A DNA stretch of 55,973 bases, taken from contig RBWT01000028.1 of the NCBI GenBank assembly GCA_004010275.1, positions 1-55,973 on the forward strand. Direction: 5' to 3'. The notes below the pieces were generated by a model. It did no database searches. It was given only the letters and a program-made list of their open reading frames with translations, and was not told the DNA's origin. The DNA comes from Streptomyces huasconensis (lineage in GTDB: Bacteria; Actinomycetota; Actinomycetes; Streptomycetales; Streptomycetaceae). The position numbers were made by a program, and so were the translations under genes. This document shows positions 9,556 through 17,276 of the stretch, piece by piece (within the stretch, counting starts at the first letter, position 1; every line of letters starts with the position of its first letter).

Positions 9556-11783
9556 GGCGTTCCCCGACGGCACGAACCGGACGGACCGTACGGAAGCGAA
9601 GACTGTGCACAGCGCTGCTCGCGTCGCTGCTCATGGTGCTCGGCCTGACGTCGACGGCGGCCACGGCACGCGGCGACGACACCGGGATGGCGGCGGCCCA
9701 GACGCTGACCTGGACGGCCGACAACGACATCAACAAGTACAGGTCGGCGCCGACCACGGCGGTGGCGGGGCCGACGACGATCGTCTTCGAGAACAGTGAG
9801 GCGACCGGCAACACGACGGGCATGCCGCACACGCTGACGTTCGACGTCTCCGACCCGGAGTACAACAACGACGTCCCGTTGAACATCCTGGCCAACCCCA
9901 ACGACGACCAGGGCGGCAGGCACACGGCCGAGGTCACGCTCACCCCCGGCCGCTACCGCTACTACTGCACGATCCCGGGCCACGGGGCGATGCAGGGCAT
10001 CCTGGTGGTGACCGAGGGCGGCGGCGAGGACACGACGGCTCCGCAGACGTCGGCGAAGGTGGAGGGGCAGACCAACGCCGATGGTGCGTACGTCGGTTCG
10101 GCCTCGGTGGCGGTGAGCGCGACCGACGAGGGTTCGGGCGTCGACCGGATCGAGTACGCGGTCGGTGCGTCGGGCGCCTGGCAGCCGTACACCGCGCCCG
10201 TGGTCGTGAACCAGGTCGGCACCCACAAGATCCGTTACCGGGCCTTCGACAAGGCGGGCAACGCGGCGGCGGAGAAGGCGGTCGACTTCACGGTCGTCGC
10301 GCCGTCCACCGACGACAAGACGCCTCCGGAGACGTCGGCCACGGTGTCCGGCGAGAAGAACGACCAGGGGCAGTACGTCTCGATGGCCACGGTCACGGTG
10401 ACGGCGTCCGACTCCGGCTCCGGTGTCAACAGCATCGAGTATGCGATCGGCGACGGCGGCGCCTGGAAGGCGTACACCGCCCCCGTCATGGTCCACGAGA
10501 CGGGCACCCACAAGGTCCGTTACCGCGCCGCCGACAAGGCGGGGAACCAGGCGGCCGAGAAGTCCGTGGAGTTCACCGTGGTCGCGCCTCCGGTCGAGGA
10601 CAGGACGCCTCCGGAGACGTCGGCGAAGGTCGAGGGCGAGAAGGACTCGGACGGTGCCTACCTCGGCAGGGCGAGGGTGACGGTCACCGCGAGCGACGCC
10701 GGTTCGGGGGTGGCGAGGACCGAGTACTCCTTGGACGGCGGCCCGTATCTGGCGTACGAGGCACCGGTCGTCGTCGACCGCGTGGGGCGGCACAGCGTGG
10801 CGTACCGGGCGAGCGACAAGGCGGGCAACACGGCCGAGGCGAAGACGGTCTCCTTCACCGTCTCCGAGGGTGGCGGTGTTCCGGCGCCCAACTGCCCGGA
10901 GTTCGACGAGCGGTTGACGGTGATCGTGGGTACGGTCGACACGGGCGTCCCCAACCGTGTCACGAACAACCGCTGCCGCATCGGCGAGCTGATCGAGGAC
11001 GAGAAGGAGTGGACCTCGCACGCGCTCTTCCTGAAGCACGTCAAGGCCGTTACCGACAGGCTTTTTAAAGCAGGCGAGATCGACCAGCGCGAGTACAACA
11101 AGATCAACCGCGCCGCCAAGCAGTCCGGCATCGGCAAGCCGGGCCAGACGGACGGCTACCGGAAGATCTTCGACGGCACGAGGGAGTCCTTCGCCCAGTG
11201 GGAGCAGGTGGGCGGCGGCAGGTTCGGGCTCAACGCCGACGGCACCCTCACCAGCTCCACCACGGTCCAGGGCATGGGCATGCTCTGGTTCCCGGAGCGG
11301 AAGTACGGCGACTTCTCGCTGAAGCTCCAGTGGCGGGACGACGCGCCGGGCAACGCCAACACCAACTCCGGTGTCTTCGTGCGCTTCCCGCAGGTCCACG
11401 ACCATCCGGAGGAGTCTCGTCCGGAGTGGGTCGCCATCAAGTACGGGCATGAGGTGCAGGTCCACGACCGGCCTGACGGCGACATGTACAAGACGGGGTC
11501 GATCTACGGCTTCGACCGGGTGGGCCTGGCCGGTGCCGGGGTCACGCCGAAGGGCACCTGGAACGACTACGAGATCCGCGTGGTGGACCAGCACTACGCG
11601 GTCTACCGCAACGGCGTTCTGATCAACGAGTTCGACAACACCGGCGGCCAGGAGTTCACGCCGCCGCGCGCCGACGACCCGGGCACGGACGGGCGCCGTT
11701 ACGCGTCCGGTTACCTCGGGCTCCAGGTCCACGGCGTGACGGACGTGGTGTCGTACCGCGACATCCGGATCAAGGAGCTGTAG
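9552..11783 (+). CDS. Secreted cupredoxin - OmpL47 repeats - DUF1080 multidomain protein
   Basis: This 743-aa exported protein has four parts. After a signal peptide (to about residue 40) comes a plastocyanin-like cupredoxin domain (45-155) with a full type-1 copper ligand set: His93, Cys139, His144 and Met147 in YYCTIPGHGAM. Then come three ~96-residue OmpL47-type beta-sandwich repeats (about 158-445), each with TPPETS, DxGSGV, IEYA, YTAPV, GTH, VRYRA and DKAGN-like elements. A short Cys-containing linker helix region follows (450-535). Last is a DUF1080/3-keto-disaccharide-hydrolase-like concanavalin fold (540-743; SGVFVRFP, GSIYGF, WNDYEIRV). It overlaps the preceding sugar dehydrogenase gene by ATGA. 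I infer that the cupredoxin may accept or donate electrons for sugar oxidation while the C-terminal domain binds or cleaves a glycan. Confidence 0.88.
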   Translation: MRRSPTARTGRTVRKRRLCTALLASLLMVLGLTSTAATARGDDTGMAAAQTLTWTADNDINKYRSAPTTAVAGPTTIVFENSEATGNTTGMPHTLTFDVSDPEYNNDVPLNILANPNDDQGGRHTAEVTLTPGRYRYYCTIPGHGAMQGILVVTEGGGEDTTAPQTSAKVEGQTNADGAYVGSASVAVSATDEGSGVDRIEYAVGASGAWQPYTAPVVVNQVGTHKIRYRAFDKAGNAAAEKAVDFTVVAPSTDDKTPPETSATVSGEKNDQGQYVSMATVTVTASDSGSGVNSIEYAIGDGGAWKAYTAPVMVHETGTHKVRYRAADKAGNQAAEKSVEFTVVAPPVEDRTPPETSAKVEGEKDSDGAYLGRARVTVTASDAGSGVARTEYSLDGGPYLAYEAPVVVDRVGRHSVAYRASDKAGNTAEAKTVSFTVSEGGGVPAPNCPEFDERLTVIVGTVDTGVPNRVTNNRCRIGELIEDEKEWTSHALFLKHVKAVTDRLFKAGEIDQREYNKINRAAKQSGIGKPGQTDGYRKIFDGTRESFAQWEQVGGGRFGLNADGTLTSSTTVQGMGMLWFPERKYGDFSLKLQWRDDAPGNANTNSGVFVRFPQVHDHPEESRPEWVAIKYGHEVQVHDRPDGDMYKTGSIYGFDRVGLAGAGVTPKGTWNDYEIRVVDQHYAVYRNGVLINEFDNTGGQEFTPPRADDPGTDGRRYASGYLGLQVHGVTDVVSYRDIRIKEL
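10030..10870 (+). repeat. Three tandem ~290-bp repeats encoding OmpL47-type beta domains
   Basis: Three successive copies of about 96 codons share the order TPPETSAxVxGExxxxGxY, DxGSGV, IEYAxG, YxAPVVV, GxHxVxYRAxDKAGN. They are similar at protein level but diverged in DNA, so they look like an old internal duplication, not a recent slippage event. Confidence 0.8.
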
Positions 11784-11806
11784 CCGAGCCCCTGACGTTC
11801 CGCGTC

Positions 11807-11837
11807 GCGCCCTCGCCCCCGCACGGGGCGGGGGCGC
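11807..11837. terminator. Strong GC-rich hairpin between convergent genes
   Basis: GCGCCCTCGCCCC and GGGGCGGGGGCGC form a 13-bp stem with one wobble pair around a 5-nt loop (CGCAC). It lies 24 bp past the stop of the cupredoxin/DUF1080 gene and before the convergent hypothetical gene, with no U-tract, as is common in Streptomyces. Confidence 0.65.
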
Positions 11838-11867
11838 CGTCGCGCGCGGTGGGTGCCGGTGAGGGGC

Positions 11868-12805
11868 CTAGTCGTCGGTGTCCGTGGCCGCCAGCACCGA
11901 CACGCGGGTGCCGGACGGATCGAGCACCGCGAGGCCCACGTCGGCCGTGTCCTGCCGGAACCACCGCGTGAACGCCATGAAGCGCAGCCACCGGCACCCG
12001 GCCGCGTACCGCACGGCCTCCAGGAACGGTGTCTCCGCCGGCAGGTCCAGCAGGGCGTACAGCCCCTGCCAGGCGTGGAGCCGGGCGTAGGCGCCGTGGA
12101 GGGGGTGGCCGTTGACGCCGCCGACGCCGCCGCCGAGTACAGCTCGTTGAGCGCGTCGTCCGCCGCCGTGACACAGGCCGGCAGCCCGCCCGGGCCCACC
12201 TCCCCCGCCAGACAGTCGAGCGGCAGCTCCTTGAGGAACGACATCCCGAAGTCGTCGGCGGCCAGCGCCTGCGGCAGCGTGAAGAACCGGGCCTCCGGTG
12301 CGCACGCCCAGCCGCCGGCGGTGAACGCCCCGGCGGCCGCCCGTGAGCGAGCCGCGTCCGGCGCCTCCCGCGCGGTGCGTCCGGCCGCCGCGCCGCTCTC
12401 GGAGTCCGGTACCTCCGGGAAGCGCGCCCGCAGCCGGCCCGCCGACCGCACGGGTCCGGCGCCGCGCGTCCGTGCCCCGAAGCGGTGCTCGATGTCGAGC
12501 CGCGTCTCCGGGAGCCGGGCCAGCGGGTGTCCGGCCTCCCGCAGCCGCCTCGGCGTACGCGGCGAGCGCGGCCGCAGCTGCCGCCACGGCCCTCCCCGCA
12601 GCGACAGTTCGCCGAGGACGCAGGCCCGCAGCTCGGCCTCCGGGCCGGTGGCGCTGTGCGGCCATGCGACGAAGAGCGGTTCGAGCTCCGGGAGGCACCG
12701 ACCCGCGGCCAGCTCCGCGGCGAGTCCCCGCACCCGCTCCGGTCGGCACTCGGCCGGCTTCCTCAGCTCCGCCGGGTCGGTCGGGATTATCTGGTCATCG
12801 CTCAC
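11868..12805 (-). CDS. Hypothetical protein, DUF6183-like, frameshifted
   Basis: This is a soluble protein of about 312 aa with no signal peptide or membrane segment. Similarity runs in one frame from ATG 12805 (MSDDQIIP) to about 12130, then continues in another frame to LAVLDPSGTRVSVLAATDTDD. The C-terminal part (AWQGLYALLDLP, WLRFMAFTRWFRQDTADVGLAVL) resembles the uncharacterised actinobacterial DUF6183 family from memory; this was not checked. No catalytic motif can be seen. The middle (codons ~75-150) is very Arg-rich and may hide a further pair of compensating shifts. It is transcribed away from the small ORF at 12859. Confidence 0.6.
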
Positions 12806-12858
12806 ACCGGGAGCCTACGAGCCGGGCGCGTCCGGGATTCCCCGGGCGCTTTTGCCTG

Positions 12859-13179
12859 GTGACGGCGGTTCAGTACCTGTCGAAGAACCTGCACGACTTC
12901 TCCGACGACGTCGGCAGAGTCCTGCGCGACATCAAGGGGATGGCGGGCGACGCCCTGGCCGCGTACTGGCCCGAACTGGAGCGCGCCCAGGCGCTGGCCG
13001 ACACGGCCCTGGTCAAGGGCCGCGAGGCCCAGGCGGACCTGAGCAGCGCCAAGTCCCGGCTCCCTCCGCCGATTCCTGGGTGGAGAAGGCCGGCAAGTAC
13101 AACCGGCAGTGGCCGGGTGACGAACGAGGTGGAGGTGGTCATCCGTGACGGCAACATCCACACGGCGTACCCCATCTGA
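12859..13179 (+). CDS. Small protein with a toxin-tail-like C-terminus, probably frameshifted
   Basis: This is a 106-codon ORF with GTG start at 12859. The first 70 residues are predicted helical (LHDFSDDVGRVLRDIKGMAG, ELERAQALADTALVKGREAQ). Around 13066-13118 the natural-looking sequence DSWVEKAGKYNRQWPG appears in another frame. The original frame then ends with EVEVVIRDGNIHTAYPI. The ending VxVVxRDGxIxTAYP is the typical last strand of small secreted nuclease-like toxin domains (BECR/EndoU fold) at the ends of polymorphic toxins. It could be a free-standing effector, a remnant of a larger toxin, or an unrelated small protein. No clear immunity gene is adjacent. Confidence 0.5.
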   Translation: MTAVQYLSKNLHDFSDDVGRVLRDIKGMAGDALAAYWPELERAQALADTALVKGREAQADLSSAKSRLPPPIPGWRRPASTTGSGRVTNEVEVVIRDGNIHTAYPI

Positions 13180-13212
13180 CTCGGCCGTCGGCCGGCGCGG
13201 GCGAGCGGCGTG

Positions 13213-14244
13213 TCACTCCTCGTGCTTCGCGCGGCTCGGCTGGACGCGTTTCGGCTCGCCCGGCATCTTCGGGTACTCCGGGGGGTAGGGCAGGTCGCCG
13301 AGGCCGTGGTCGTGCTCGTCCTTGGTGGCGAGTTCGAGGAGGGCTTCGAGGGAGTGGGCCCGCTCCTCCATGCCCGCGTGGAGGTCTCCGACCTCGGCGA
13401 AGCGGCCCGGCATGGTGGCGAGGTCGAAGTCCTCGGGGCGGGCGTCCTCGACCTCGTCCCACCGCAGGGGAGCCGAGACGGGGGCGTGCGGGCGGGCCCG
13501 TACCGAGTAGGCGGAGGCGATGGTGCGGTCCCGGGCGGTCTGGTTGTAGTCGACGAAGATCCGTTCGCCGCGCTCCTCCTTCCACCACGCCGTGGTGACC
13601 TGATCCGGCATGCGCCGCTCCAACTCGCGCCCGCAGGCGATCGCGGCCCGCCGCACCTGCGTGAAGGTCCAGCGCGGTTCGATGGGCACGAAGACGTGCA
13701 GGCCGCGCCCGCCGGAGGTCTTGGGCCAGCCGACCAGGCCGCCGAACTCGTCCAGCACGGCTCGGAGTTCGTGGGCGGCGCGCACCGCGTCGGCGTAGTC
13801 GGTGCCGGGCTGCGGGTCGAGGTCGATGCGGAGTTCGTCGGGGTGGTCGATGTCGTCGCGGCGTACCGGCCAGGGGTGGAAGGTGAGCGTGTTGTACTGG
13901 GCCGCCCAGATGACGGCGGCCACCTCCGTGGGGCACATCTCGTCGGCGGTGCGGCCGCTGGGGAAGGTGATGGTGGCGGTGGGAATCCACTCGGGGTGGT
14001 TCTTCGGCGCCCGCTTCTGGTAGAAGAACTCCCCGGCCGCGCCGTCCGGATAGCGCTGCAAGGTGGTGGGGCGGTTCCGGAGCGCGCGCAGGATGCCGGG
14101 GCCGACGGCCAGGAAGTACTGGGCGAGGTCCAGCTTGGTGTAACCGCGCTCGGGAAAGACGACCCGGTCGGGGCTGGACAGGCGGACCGTCCGCTCCCCC
14201 GTGTCGATCTCCACGGCCGCGCTCTTGCCCTTGGTTTCACCCAT
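13213..14244 (-). CDS. ligD: LigD-type polymerase/primase (NHEJ accessory polymerase)
   Basis: This is a stand-alone archaeo-eukaryotic-primase-like polymerase of the LigD POL family, which fills gaps and adds ribonucleotides at double-strand break ends in non-homologous end joining. The 343-aa protein shows the family N-terminus (VRLSSPDRVVFPERGYTKLDL), the metal-binding pair in RIDLDPQPGTDY (Asp141 and Asp143), the conserved TSGGRGLHVFVPI loop, and FVDYNQTARDRTIASAYS. Streptomyces genomes often encode polymerase, ligase and Ku separately. Here the polymerase diverges from the ATP-dependent ligase across a 73-bp gap; no Ku or nuclease gene is in the window. The frame is intact from start to stop. 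Confidence 0.92.
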   Translation of the reverse strand: MGETKGKSAAVEIDTGERTVRLSSPDRVVFPERGYTKLDLAQYFLAVGPGILRALRNRPTTLQRYPDGAAGEFFYQKRAPKNHPEWIPTATITFPSGRTADEMCPTEVAAVIWAAQYNTLTFHPWPVRRDDIDHPDELRIDLDPQPGTDYADAVRAAHELRAVLDEFGGLVGWPKTSGGRGLHVFVPIEPRWTFTQVRRAAIACGRELERRMPDQVTTAWWKEERGERIFVDYNQTARDRTIASAYSVRARPHAPVSAPLRWDEVEDARPEDFDLATMPGRFAEVGDLHAGMEERAHSLEALLELATKDEHDHGLGDLPYPPEYPKMPGEPKRVQPSRAKHEE

Positions 14245-14317
14245 GGAGCCACGCTAAGCGGGCCGGACACGCGGCGCACACCGGGCGGTATGCCGTGAAT
14301 CACCGCAGAATCGGAGT

Positions 14318-15391
14318 ATGGATCTGCCGGTGATGCCGCCCGTGAAGCCCATGCTCGCCAAGCCCGTGGCGAAGATCCCGCCGGGCATGCAGTACGAGGC
14401 CAAGTGGGACGGCTTCCGCGCGATCGTCTTCCGTGACGGCGACGAGGTCGAGATCGGCAGCCGTACGGGCAAGCCCCTCACCCGCTACTTCCCCGAGCTG
14501 GCGACGGCGCTGCGGGAGCGGCTGCCGCCGCGCTGCGTGATGGACGGCGAGATCGTGATCGCCAGGGACGGGCGGCTGGACTTCGACGCGCTCACGGAGC
14601 GCATCCACCCGGCGGCCTCGCGCGTCGCGACGCTCGCCGAGCGCACGCCCGCCTCGTTCGTCGCCTTCGACCTGCTCGCCCTCGGGGAGGAGTCGCTCAC
14701 CGCGACACGCATGACGGAACGCCGCGAGCAGCTGGTGACGGCACTGTCCGGGGTGACTCCGCCCGTCCATGTCGCTCCGGCGACGACCGACACGGCGGTG
14801 GCGCGACGCTGGTTCGAGCAGTTCGAGGGCGCGGGCCTGGACGGCGTCATCGCGAAGCCGCTGGACCTGCTCTACCGCCAGGACGAGCGTGTCATGTTCA
14901 AGGTCAAGCACGAGCGCACCGCGGACTGCGTGGTCGCGGGCTACCGCCTCCACAAGAGTGGCCCGATCGTCGGCTCCCTCCTCCTCGGCCTGTACGACGA
15001 CGGGGGCGCCCTCCAGCACGTCGGCGTCGCCGCGGCCTTCTCCATGAAGCGGCGGGCGGAGCTGATCGAGGAGCTGGAGCCGCTGCTGATGGCGTCCGCG
15101 GAGGGGCACCCGTGGGCCGCCTGGGCGGACGAGGCGGCGCACGAGACGGCACGGCTGCCGGGCGCGCCGAGCCGCTGGTCGGGCAAGAAGGATCTGTCGT
15201 GGGTGCCGGTGCGCCCGGAGTGGGTCTGCGAAGTGGCGTACGACCACATGGAGAACGGGCAGCGCTTCCGCCACACGGCGCGGTTCCGCACGTGGCGGCC
15301 CGACCGGGACCCGCGGAGCTGCACGTATGCCCAGTTGGAGGAGCCGGTGCGGTACTCACTCACGGACGTTCTGGGGCCGCCGCCGGGCTGA
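14318..15391 (+). CDS. ligC: ATP-dependent DNA ligase (LigC type)
   Basis: This 357-aa ATP-dependent ligase seals nicks using an enzyme-AMP intermediate. Motif I is EAKWDGFRA with the adenylated lysine at residue 29. Motif III is FVAFDLLAL, motif IV is GLDGVIAKPL, and motif V is VMFKVKHERTADCVV, followed by an OB-fold that includes WVCEVAYDHMENGQRFRHTARF. The size matches mycobacterial and Streptomyces LigC. It starts at ATG 14318 (MDLPVMPPVKPMLAKP) with no intervening shift. It is divergent from the LigD polymerase gene, the usual pairing, suggesting shared use in end joining or base-excision repair. Confidence 0.93.
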   Translation: MDLPVMPPVKPMLAKPVAKIPPGMQYEAKWDGFRAIVFRDGDEVEIGSRTGKPLTRYFPELATALRERLPPRCVMDGEIVIARDGRLDFDALTERIHPAASRVATLAERTPASFVAFDLLALGEESLTATRMTERREQLVTALSGVTPPVHVAPATTDTAVARRWFEQFEGAGLDGVIAKPLDLLYRQDERVMFKVKHERTADCVVAGYRLHKSGPIVGSLLLGLYDDGGALQHVGVAAAFSMKRRAELIEELEPLLMASAEGHPWAAWADEAAHETARLPGAPSRWSGKKDLSWVPVRPEWVCEVAYDHMENGQRFRHTARFRTWRPDRDPRSCTYAQLEEPVRYSLTDVLGPPPG

Positions 15392-15490
15392 GCGCCGCCC
15401 GCGGTGCAGCGCTGTCGGCAGGACAGCCGCGGCCACGCACCGCACACTCGGAAGTGATGACCGGTTCGCCGCACCCAGGGGGTCGAGGCC

Positions 15491-16432
15491 GTGCACAGTG
15501 TGCCGTTCTGGCTATGGATGGTCTTCGTCGTCACCGTACTGGTGTCCTTGGCGGTCGACTTGCTCGCGCACCGGCACGCCCACGTCATCGGGTTCCGGGA
15601 AGCCGCCGCCTGGAGCGCGGTCTGGGTCGGACTGGCCATCGCCTTCGGCGCCCTCGTCTTCCTCGTGGTCGGGACGAGCGCCGGAGTGGAGTACACCACC
15701 GCGTGGCTGCTGGAGAAGAGCCTGTCGGTCGACAACCTCTTCGTCTTCGCGCTGATCTTCGGCTACTTCCGGGTGCCGCGCGCCTATCAGCACCGGGTGC
15801 TGTTCTTCGGCGTGCTCGGCGCCCTGGTCTTCCGCGGCATCTTCCTCGCCGCGGGCGTGGCCGTGGTCAGCCGCTTCACGGCCGTGCTCTTCGTCTTCGC
15901 GCTCATCCTCTTCTACAGCACCTACAAGATCCTCAAAGAGGAGGAGGACAGTTTCGACCCGGGCAAGAGCATCGCCGTACGCCTGCTGCGCAAAGTGGTG
16001 CCCGTCCGCGACGAGTACGCCGGCACGCACTTCTTCGTGAAAGAGGCCGGGAAACGCGTCGCGACCCCGCTCCTGGCCGTCGTCGCCGCGATCGAGGCCG
16101 CCGACCTCGTCTTCGCCGTGGACAGCGTGCCCGCGGTGCTGGCCGTCAGCAGCGACGCCTTCATCGTCTACACCAGCAACGCGTTCGCCATCCTCGGCCT
16201 GCGGGCCCTCTTCTTCATGCTCGCCGGGCTGCTCGACCGCTTCCACTACCTCAGCAAGGGCCTGGCCCTCATCCTGGCCTTCATCGGCGTCAAGCTCGTC
16301 CTCCAGGCCTCGCACAAGACGATCAGCAGCGCCGTCCCCGAGATTCCCTCGCTGGTCAGCCTCGCCGTCATCTGCGTCGTGCTGGCCGTCTCCGTGGCCC
16401 TCAGTCTGCTACGGCCCCAGCCTCCCTCGTAG
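15491..16432 (+). CDS. TerC-family integral membrane protein
   Basis: This 313-aa polytopic membrane protein has seven or more hydrophobic segments. It has the TerC signatures EKSLSVDNLFVFALIF in the third helix region and a second internal Asp-rich motif, EAADLVFAVDSVPAVLA. TerC-like proteins are linked to tellurite resistance and, in other bacteria, to metal (manganese) loading or efflux at the membrane. The start is GTG 15491 with no strong ribosome site. The gene is single, with about 100 bp on its left and 67 bp on its right, so it is probably transcribed alone. Confidence 0.92.
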   Translation: MHSVPFWLWMVFVVTVLVSLAVDLLAHRHAHVIGFREAAAWSAVWVGLAIAFGALVFLVVGTSAGVEYTTAWLLEKSLSVDNLFVFALIFGYFRVPRAYQHRVLFFGVLGALVFRGIFLAAGVAVVSRFTAVLFVFALILFYSTYKILKEEEDSFDPGKSIAVRLLRKVVPVRDEYAGTHFFVKEAGKRVATPLLAVVAAIEAADLVFAVDSVPAVLAVSSDAFIVYTSNAFAILGLRALFFMLAGLLDRFHYLSKGLALILAFIGVKLVLQASHKTISSAVPEIPSLVSLAVICVVLAVSVALSLLRPQPPS

Positions 16433-16499
16433 CGGCGATATGCCGGAAATGAACTGCAAAAGAGTATTAAAAAACACCAAGCGACAGTAAAGTGGTGCT

Positions 16500-16730
16500 A
16501 TGAACGGCGAGCGGAAACACCGGACGAGCGCGTCGGAGCATGTCTGCGGCGCGTGCAAGCGACCTGTCGACACCGTGGTGGAGCGCCACAAGAGCCTCGG
16601 TGTCTATGTCCCGGTCTGGACGGCGGGGCCATGCCGCAACCCGGACTGCGCGGAGTACGTCCCGGAGGGCGCGTACATCGCCTGGACCCGCAGCGGCTGG
16701 GAGAGGAAGTCCGGCCGGGTGCGGCACTGA
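16500..16730 (+). CDS. Small four-cysteine protein of unknown function
   Basis: This is a 76-aa protein with two Cys pairs, CGAC at residues 16-19 and CRNPDC at 45-50, spaced like a small zinc ribbon. The tail is basic and aromatic (WTRSGWERKSGRVRH). It starts at ATG 16500, just after an unusually AT-rich 60-bp stretch (16441-16500) that probably holds its promoter. The function is unknown; zinc binding is inferred from the Cys spacing only. Confidence 0.65.
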   Translation: MNGERKHRTSASEHVCGACKRPVDTVVERHKSLGVYVPVWTAGPCRNPDCAEYVPEGAYIAWTRSGWERKSGRVRH

Positions 16731-16762
16731 CGCCGCCGACGGCAGGGACGGGGAGGTGGCCC

Positions 16763-17116
16763 GTGTCGCACGACTCCCGCTTTCACCTCGACCGTGACGG
16801 GCATTCGATCACGGTGTGTGTCGGTCGCGCACGGGACCCGGTCGAGGTCCTGGTCGACGGCAAGGTCGTGGCCACCTGCCAGAAGCGCCGCCACGGCGTC
16901 ACGGCGCTGACGGCCGAGCTGCCGGGCGACGCGCCACGACCGTGCACTCTAAGGGTCGAGTGGGCCGCCGCGGCCGACGGCGGTCCCGTCTGCCACCTGG
17001 AGACCGAGGGCGGCCGCACCCTCGTGCCCCGCGTCGCGCCCACGCCTCCCCCGGGCCTGGCCCCCTCCCTGCCCCGCGGCCCCTTCCAGCGGCTGCGCAG
17101 GCCCCTCCGGCGCTGA
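16763..17116 (+). CDS. Small hypothetical protein
   Basis: This is a 117-aa soluble protein starting at GTG 16763 with GGGAGG seven bases upstream. The N-terminal ~75 residues look like a compact beta domain (HSITVCVGRARDPVEVLVDGKVVATC), followed by a Pro/Arg-rich tail. It lies 32 bp after the four-Cys gene and may share its transcript. No family was recognised. Confidence 0.6.
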   Translation: MSHDSRFHLDRDGHSITVCVGRARDPVEVLVDGKVVATCQKRRHGVTALTAELPGDAPRPCTLRVEWAAAADGGPVCHLETEGGRTLVPRVAPTPPPGLAPSLPRGPFQRLRRPLRR

Positions 17117-17276
17117 TCACCACGGCAGCAGCCGGCACACCGTACGTCGGCACACCGCCCGCCACCGCAATCACGCCATTGTGTGAAGCCGCTCCCCCGT
17201 ACCTTCCGCCCCACCGCCCGTGACCGTATGCTCCTGCGCCTGACACGTCAGTTACCGACGGTAAGGGGGCAGGCGC

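Noticed and set aside
9498..11732. 744-codon minus-strand frame opposite the cupredoxin/DUF1080 gene
   Set aside because: Composition and codon bias are those of an antisense shadow; the plus strand has a complete copper site, three repeats and a known C-terminal fold.
16433..16500. AT-rich stretch before the four-Cys gene as a foreign island or attachment site
   Set aside because: It is only about 60 bp with no repeat or integrase nearby; a promoter is the simpler reading.
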